Source: DATCVR01 sp036566745 (GTDB taxonomy: Bacteria; Actinomycetota; Actinomycetes; Jiangellales; Jiangellaceae). Taken from it: a stretch of 16,156 nt of DNA. Position numbers and translations under genes: made by a program. The stretch is from contig DATCVR010000130.1 in the NCBI GenBank assembly GCA_036566745.1, forward strand, positions 1 through 16,156, given 5' to 3'. The notes under the pieces are model-generated. The model did no database searches, had not been told where the DNA came from, and was given only the letters and a program-made list of their open reading frames with translations. This document shows, in pieces, positions 13,050 to 16,156 of the stretch (position 1 is the first letter of the stretch; each line of letters opens with the position of its first letter).

Positions 13050-14537
13050 GTGGCAACTGAGCGCGAACGCGTCGTCGACGCCCTGACCCGTCCCGCCCTT
13101 TCCGACATCGTCGACCTGGTTGCCTGGCCGGAGGGCGAGGGTGACGAACGCAGCGTGGTCGTCGCGAACTCCGCGGGCGCCGCCCGGCTCCGTCCCGATC
13201 AGCCCGACGAAGTGCTGCACGGCAGCGATCCGGTCGCCGACCAGGACCCGATGGCATTCCTGCCGTACGAGGACGAGATCGCCGATCCGTCCCCCGTCAA
13301 CGCTCGCAACGCCTACCCCTATGCCGGCGAGCGCCTGCTGTCGTTCTTCGACGACGCCGCGCGCTCGCCCGATCTCGTCGTTGTCCATACGCCGTCGCAC
13401 TTCTTTCCCGAGGCCGGCGGACACCACGGCGAACACGGCAGCCTCGACGTCGTGCAGTCGCGAGCGCCACTGCTGGTGTCCGGTGCCGGTGTCTCGATCC
13501 GGGGCGTCGTCGACGACCACGCTCGGCTGCGCGATGTCGGCCCCACGCTGGCCTGGCTGGCCGGCGTCGACCCGGACCCGGTCAGTGGCCGGCTGCTCGA
13601 CACTCACGGCGCCCCGCTCGACGGCGTGATCCTCGACTCGCTGGTGGGACGCGGCGCGCAATGGGTGGTGGGCATCCTGTGGGACGGCGCTCATTGCGGT
13701 GATCTCCTGCACCTCGCCCAGACCGGCGCGCTGCCCAACGTCGCCCGGCTCCTCGAGCGTGGCGGCGCGTTACGCGGGGGAGCGGTGGCCGAGTTCCCGA
13801 GCCTCACGCTCGCCAACCACACGACCATCCTCACCGGCGCGGGGGTCGGCCGACACGGCGTGCTGGGCAACCTCTTCCACGACCGCGACACCGCCACCAC
13901 CGTCAACGCCAACGACGCCACCACCTGGCATCGCTGGCCGGAGTGGATCCGCCCCGGTGTGCCCACGGTGTTCGAGCAGGTGGCCGCGGTGCGCCCGGAC
14001 GCCGTGACGGCCTGTGTCAACGAGCCCGCCGACCGCGGCGCCACCCATTCGACCATGCAGCTGATCCGGGCCCACGGCTCGTCCGACGGCGCCAACGCGA
14101 TGTCCCACCTGCTCCCCGACCCGGCCGCGTCGCCCTACCTCGGGAACAAGCAGTACCTCTCCGACGACTACTACGCGTGGGCCACCCAGGCCGACGACAT
14201 CGGGCTGACCCAGATGCTCGGGCTGTGGGAGCGGGCCGCCGACGCACCCGCACTGACCTGGTGGTCCACGGCCGTCACCGACGCGGGCCACCACGCCGGA
14301 GGCCCGCGGTCCGAGGTCGCCCGCGACTCCTTCGGCGACGCCGATCGCCGCCTCGGCGCCTTCCTCGACCACCTCGACCGGCTGGGCGTCACCGACGACG
14401 TCGTCATCCTGCTCACGGCCGACCACGGCTTCGAGAAAGCCGACCCTTCGTGCCGCGGCGAGTGGACGGGCGCCCTTAAGGCAACAGGCGTACCGTTCCT
14501 GGATGTAGGTCCGGGTTTCGTCTATCTAGGGGAGTGA
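13050..14537 (+). CDS. alkaline-phosphatase-superfamily (type I phosphodiesterase/nucleotide pyrophosphatase-like) protein with permuted motif order
   Basis: 495 residues from GTG 13050, chosen because a -10-like CAGGCT lies 7 nt upstream; the frame stays open back to GTG 12807, but that part has no recognisable domain. Catalytic motifs: D212 (ILWDGAH, metal), T253 in SLTLANH (expected nucleophile) with N256, D411-x3-H415-x2-G418, and D458-H459 (TADHG). The last histidine of the family, usually in a GxHG motif after TADHG, is missing at the C-terminus. A match, GEHG with H129, instead lies at 127-130 and is followed by APLLVSGAGV and DVGPTLAWLAGV, the strands that normally close the domain. 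The fold therefore appears circularly permuted. No signal peptide. Substrate unknown. The gene overlaps the next one by 4 bp. Confidence 0.85.
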   Translation: MATERERVVDALTRPALSDIVDLVAWPEGEGDERSVVVANSAGAARLRPDQPDEVLHGSDPVADQDPMAFLPYEDEIADPSPVNARNAYPYAGERLLSFFDDAARSPDLVVVHTPSHFFPEAGGHHGEHGSLDVVQSRAPLLVSGAGVSIRGVVDDHARLRDVGPTLAWLAGVDPDPVSGRLLDTHGAPLDGVILDSLVGRGAQWVVGILWDGAHCGDLLHLAQTGALPNVARLLERGGALRGGAVAEFPSLTLANHTTILTGAGVGRHGVLGNLFHDRDTATTVNANDATTWHRWPEWIRPGVPTVFEQVAAVRPDAVTACVNEPADRGATHSTMQLIRAHGSSDGANAMSHLLPDPAASPYLGNKQYLSDDYYAWATQADDIGLTQMLGLWERAADAPALTWWSTAVTDAGHHAGGPRSEVARDSFGDADRRLGAFLDHLDRLGVTDDVVILLTADHGFEKADPSCRGEWTGALKATGVPFLDVGPGFVYLGE

Positions 14538-14740
14538 CCGCGGTGAACGGGGATCGCGCGACGGTGGGGGCGGTCATCGAGACCGTGTCGTGTGCACACT
14601 GCGCGGTGACGGTCGAGGGGGGACCGCCGCTGGAGTGGGCCAGCAGTGTCGAGTCAGGGCGGACGGTGTACTACTGCCTCCGCTGTGCGCGGGAGAGTCT
14701 CAGGTCGATCGAGGCCAGGCTCGACACCACGTGGTGGTGA
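14534..14740 (+). CDS. small protein with two CxxC motifs
   Basis: 68 residues if started at the GTG that overlaps the upstream stop (GTGA); a second in-frame GTG at 14543 would remove three residues. Two pairs, C20-A-H-C23 and C48-L-R-C51, should form one zinc ribbon. The rest is short, with an amphipathic C-terminal helix ending in WW. No family name is recognised. The 4-bp overlap suggests it is translationally coupled to the phosphatase-fold protein and may work with it. It is convergent with the ABC1 kinase gene. Confidence 0.65.
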   Translation: MTAVNGDRATVGAVIETVSCAHCAVTVEGGPPLEWASSVESGRTVYYCLRCARESLRSIEARLDTTWW

Positions 14741-14745
14741 CCACG
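14730..14745. terminator. weak stem-loop between convergent genes
   Basis: CGTGGT (14730-14735), loop GGTG, ACCACG (14740-14745) spans the stop codon of the small CxxC protein and lies 17 bp before the convergent kinase stop. There is no T-run on either strand. It could serve as a terminator, but support is only the inverted repeat and position. Confidence 0.25.
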
Positions 14746-14761
14746 CCCTGACGGCCGCGGT

Positions 14762-16072
14762 TCAGGCCGCGAATCCGGGCAGCCAGCGCTGAAGTTCGGC
14801 GCGGAACGGCGCCTCGCAGTCGAGCTGGGACAGCACGCCCAGCCCGCCGATCCACACCCGGTGGATCAGCAGGTACGACGGCGGCAGGTTGAGCTTGAGC
14901 CCGATCGTGTAGCCAGGCCGGCGAGGGTCGTTGATGCGGGCGAACTGCTCACGCATCCACGGCCGGTTGAACCGGAAGGTCTCGGTGGCCGCCGGCTCGA
15001 GGAACGGCGAGAGATAGTCGTACAGAGCCTCGGGCTCGATGCGGATGTGGGGCTTGACGAAGCCCTCGTCGCGCAGCCCTTCGAGCATCTCGTCGGCGTT
15101 GCCGGCCATCGCCCGGCGCATGAGCTCGCCGATGGACACCGGCAGGCCCTCGGGCAGCCGGGCCACCGCACCGTAGTCGAGGACGCCCAGCCGCCCGTCC
15201 GCGGTGATCCGGTAGTTGCCGGGATGGGGGTCGGCGTGGAGCAGGCCGGCCCGCTCGGGTCCGGAGAAGAGGAACCGCACGTAGAGCAGGCCGGCGTGGT
15301 CGCGCTCGGCCCGGGTGCCGTTGGCGATGACGTCGGACAGCGGGCGGCCGTCGAGCCACTCGGAGATCAGCACGTGCTCGGTGCCGTGGACCAGCTTGGG
15401 CACCACGAACTCGGGATCGTCGTCGTAGGCGAGGGCGAAGCCGTCCTGGGCGTCGGCCTCCATGCGGTAGTCGAGCTCCTCGAGCATCCGGTCCTGGAGC
15501 TCGTCGACCAGCGCTTTCACGTCCATGCCCGGGATGATCGAGCCGACCGTGCGCCCGAGCCGCCCGACCTGGACGAGATCGGAGCGCAGGGCGTCGCTGG
15601 CGCCCGGGTACTGGATCTTGACGGCGACGTCGCGGCCGTCCTTCCACACCGCGCGGTGGACCTGGCCGATCGACGCCGCCGCGGCGGGCTTGTCGTCGAA
15701 GGACTGGAAGTGGGCTCGCCACCTGCGGCCCAGGCTCTGGGCCAGCACCTGGTGGACCGTGGCCGAGGCCATCGGGGGAGCGGACTCCTGGAGGCGGGTG
15801 AGCGTGGCGCGATAGGGCGCGGCCAGCTCTTCGGGGAAGGCCGACTCGAGCACCGAGAGCGTCTGGCCGAACTTCATCGCGCCGCCCTTGAGCTCGCCGA
15901 GCACGCGGAACACCTGCTCGGCGGTGCGCTGCTGGAGCTCGGCGGCCACGGCCTCGGCCGACCGTCCGCCGAGTCGCTTGCCCAGGCCCAGCGTGGCGCG
16001 CCCGGCGATCCCCAACGGCAAGCTCGCGAGCTTGACGGTGCGGGTGACGGCCTTGCGTGGCAGATCGCTCAC
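14762..16072 (-). CDS. ABC1/UbiB-type atypical kinase (Rv3197-like)
   Basis: 436 residues from the GTG at 16072. This start puts the family's N-terminal stretch (VKLASLPLGIAGRATLGLGKR) near the beginning, as in mycobacterial homologues; an in-frame ATG at 16120 would add 16 residues of unrelated character. ABC1 hallmarks are all present: K67-F-G-Q70 (KxGQ), the Ala-rich nucleotide loop AAAASIG at 130-136, the lysine K152 in VAVKIQYPG, EELDYRMEA at 198-206, HADPHPGN at 279-286 and D299-Y-G301 replacing DFG. ABC1 proteins bind nucleotide and act as atypical kinases or ATPases, often near lipids and quinones. The M. tuberculosis neighbour of whiB7 is the same family and has been linked to macrolide tolerance; a similar role here is inference from context. 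No transmembrane segment is obvious. Confidence 0.93.
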   Translation of the reverse strand: MSDLPRKAVTRTVKLASLPLGIAGRATLGLGKRLGGRSAEAVAAELQQRTAEQVFRVLGELKGGAMKFGQTLSVLESAFPEELAAPYRATLTRLQESAPPMASATVHQVLAQSLGRRWRAHFQSFDDKPAAAASIGQVHRAVWKDGRDVAVKIQYPGASDALRSDLVQVGRLGRTVGSIIPGMDVKALVDELQDRMLEELDYRMEADAQDGFALAYDDDPEFVVPKLVHGTEHVLISEWLDGRPLSDVIANGTRAERDHAGLLYVRFLFSGPERAGLLHADPHPGNYRITADGRLGVLDYGAVARLPEGLPVSIGELMRRAMAGNADEMLEGLRDEGFVKPHIRIEPEALYDYLSPFLEPAATETFRFNRPWMREQFARINDPRRPGYTIGLKLNLPPSYLLIHRVWIGGLGVLSQLDCEAPFRAELQRWLPGFAA

Positions 16073-16078
16073 GAGGCC

Positions 16079-16084
16079 ATTGTG
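16079..16084 (-). promoter_or_regulatory. -10 element of the ABC1 kinase promoter
   Basis: On the minus strand CACAAT (one change from TATAAT at each of positions 1 and 3) lies 6 nt before the GTG at 16072, without a Shine-Dalgarno between, so a leaderless start is plausible. A good -35 at 17-18 bp was not found. No AAAAT-3-TTG WhiB7 signature is present here. Confidence 0.4.
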
Positions 16085-16156
16085 CCGTGTGAACGGGATC
16101 AAACCCAGGCGCACCCGCAACCGGGGTGCGGTCGCCAGCTCCGGCGGCGCGGCAGC

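Noticed and set aside
1..16156. CRISPR arrays, tRNA, rRNA, insertion sequences, prophage or anti-phage defence genes
   Set aside because: No regularly spaced repeats, cloverleaf, transposase or defence-type domain was seen; AdnAB and UvrD2 are chromosomal repair enzymes here, not part of a defence island.

Overview
The window is one stretch of very GC-rich chromosome from an actinobacterium. The evidence is the set of lineage-typical genes (AdnA/AdnB, a mycoredoxin, the UvrD2 helicase with its tetracysteine and HRDC tail, and a Wbl protein with an AT-hook) and several start codons that sit 6-8 nt behind a -10-like hexamer, the pattern of leaderless actinobacterial mRNAs. From memory of the Mycobacterium tuberculosis map, the order adnA-adnB ... 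nudC-mrx1-uvrD2-whiB7-ABC1 kinase matches the Rv3202c to Rv3197 neighbourhood, but the genes in between differ, so this is probably a distant actinobacterium (perhaps Acidimicrobiia; this is inference). No mobile element, CRISPR array, tRNA or rRNA was seen.

Layout. Positions 2-5268 hold the end of adnA and all of adnB, overlapping by 4 bp: the two subunits of the actinobacterial double-strand-break resection helicase-nuclease. A tandem-Nudix gene follows on the same strand from its own promoter (5284-6262). Facing it is a minus-strand pair, deoD (purine nucleoside phosphorylase) then a membrane-anchored endonuclease/exonuclease/phosphatase-fold protein (7985 back to 6268), also with a 4-bp overlap. 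nudC (8035-8937) is divergent from deoD across only 49 bp. The mycoredoxin gene (minus strand, 8955-9212) is divergent from uvrD2 (9332-11434).

The most informative part is 11395-12533. The uvrD2 stop codon lies inside a promoter with the WhiB7 signature: an AAAAT block 3 bp upstream of a TTG-type -35. About 400 nt of leader follows, containing a 5' hairpin, a 71-codon upstream ORF with a good Shine-Dalgarno, alternative pairings around the uORF stop, and a textbook intrinsic terminator just before a whiB7 gene. This looks like the autoregulated, antibiotic-sensing attenuator known for whiB7 elsewhere. After whiB7 come a small Arg-rich protein gene and a 95-nt stretch that can fold into a nearly continuous 35-bp hairpin.

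About 520 bp without a convincing gene (12534-13049) then lead to an alkaline-phosphatase-superfamily protein whose metal-ligand motifs appear in circularly permuted order. It overlaps by 4 bp a small protein with two CxxC motifs. The window closes with a convergent ABC1/UbiB-type atypical kinase on the minus strand (14762-16072).

Taken together the genes cover DNA end resection and repair (AdnAB, UvrD2), nucleotide and NAD-cap hygiene (Nudix, NudC, DeoD), thiol redox control (mycoredoxin) and intrinsic antibiotic resistance control (WhiB7, possibly the ABC1 kinase). The gene calls are mostly conserved housekeeping. The less ordinary signals are the whiB7 leader, the giant hairpin behind it, and the permuted phosphatase-fold protein.
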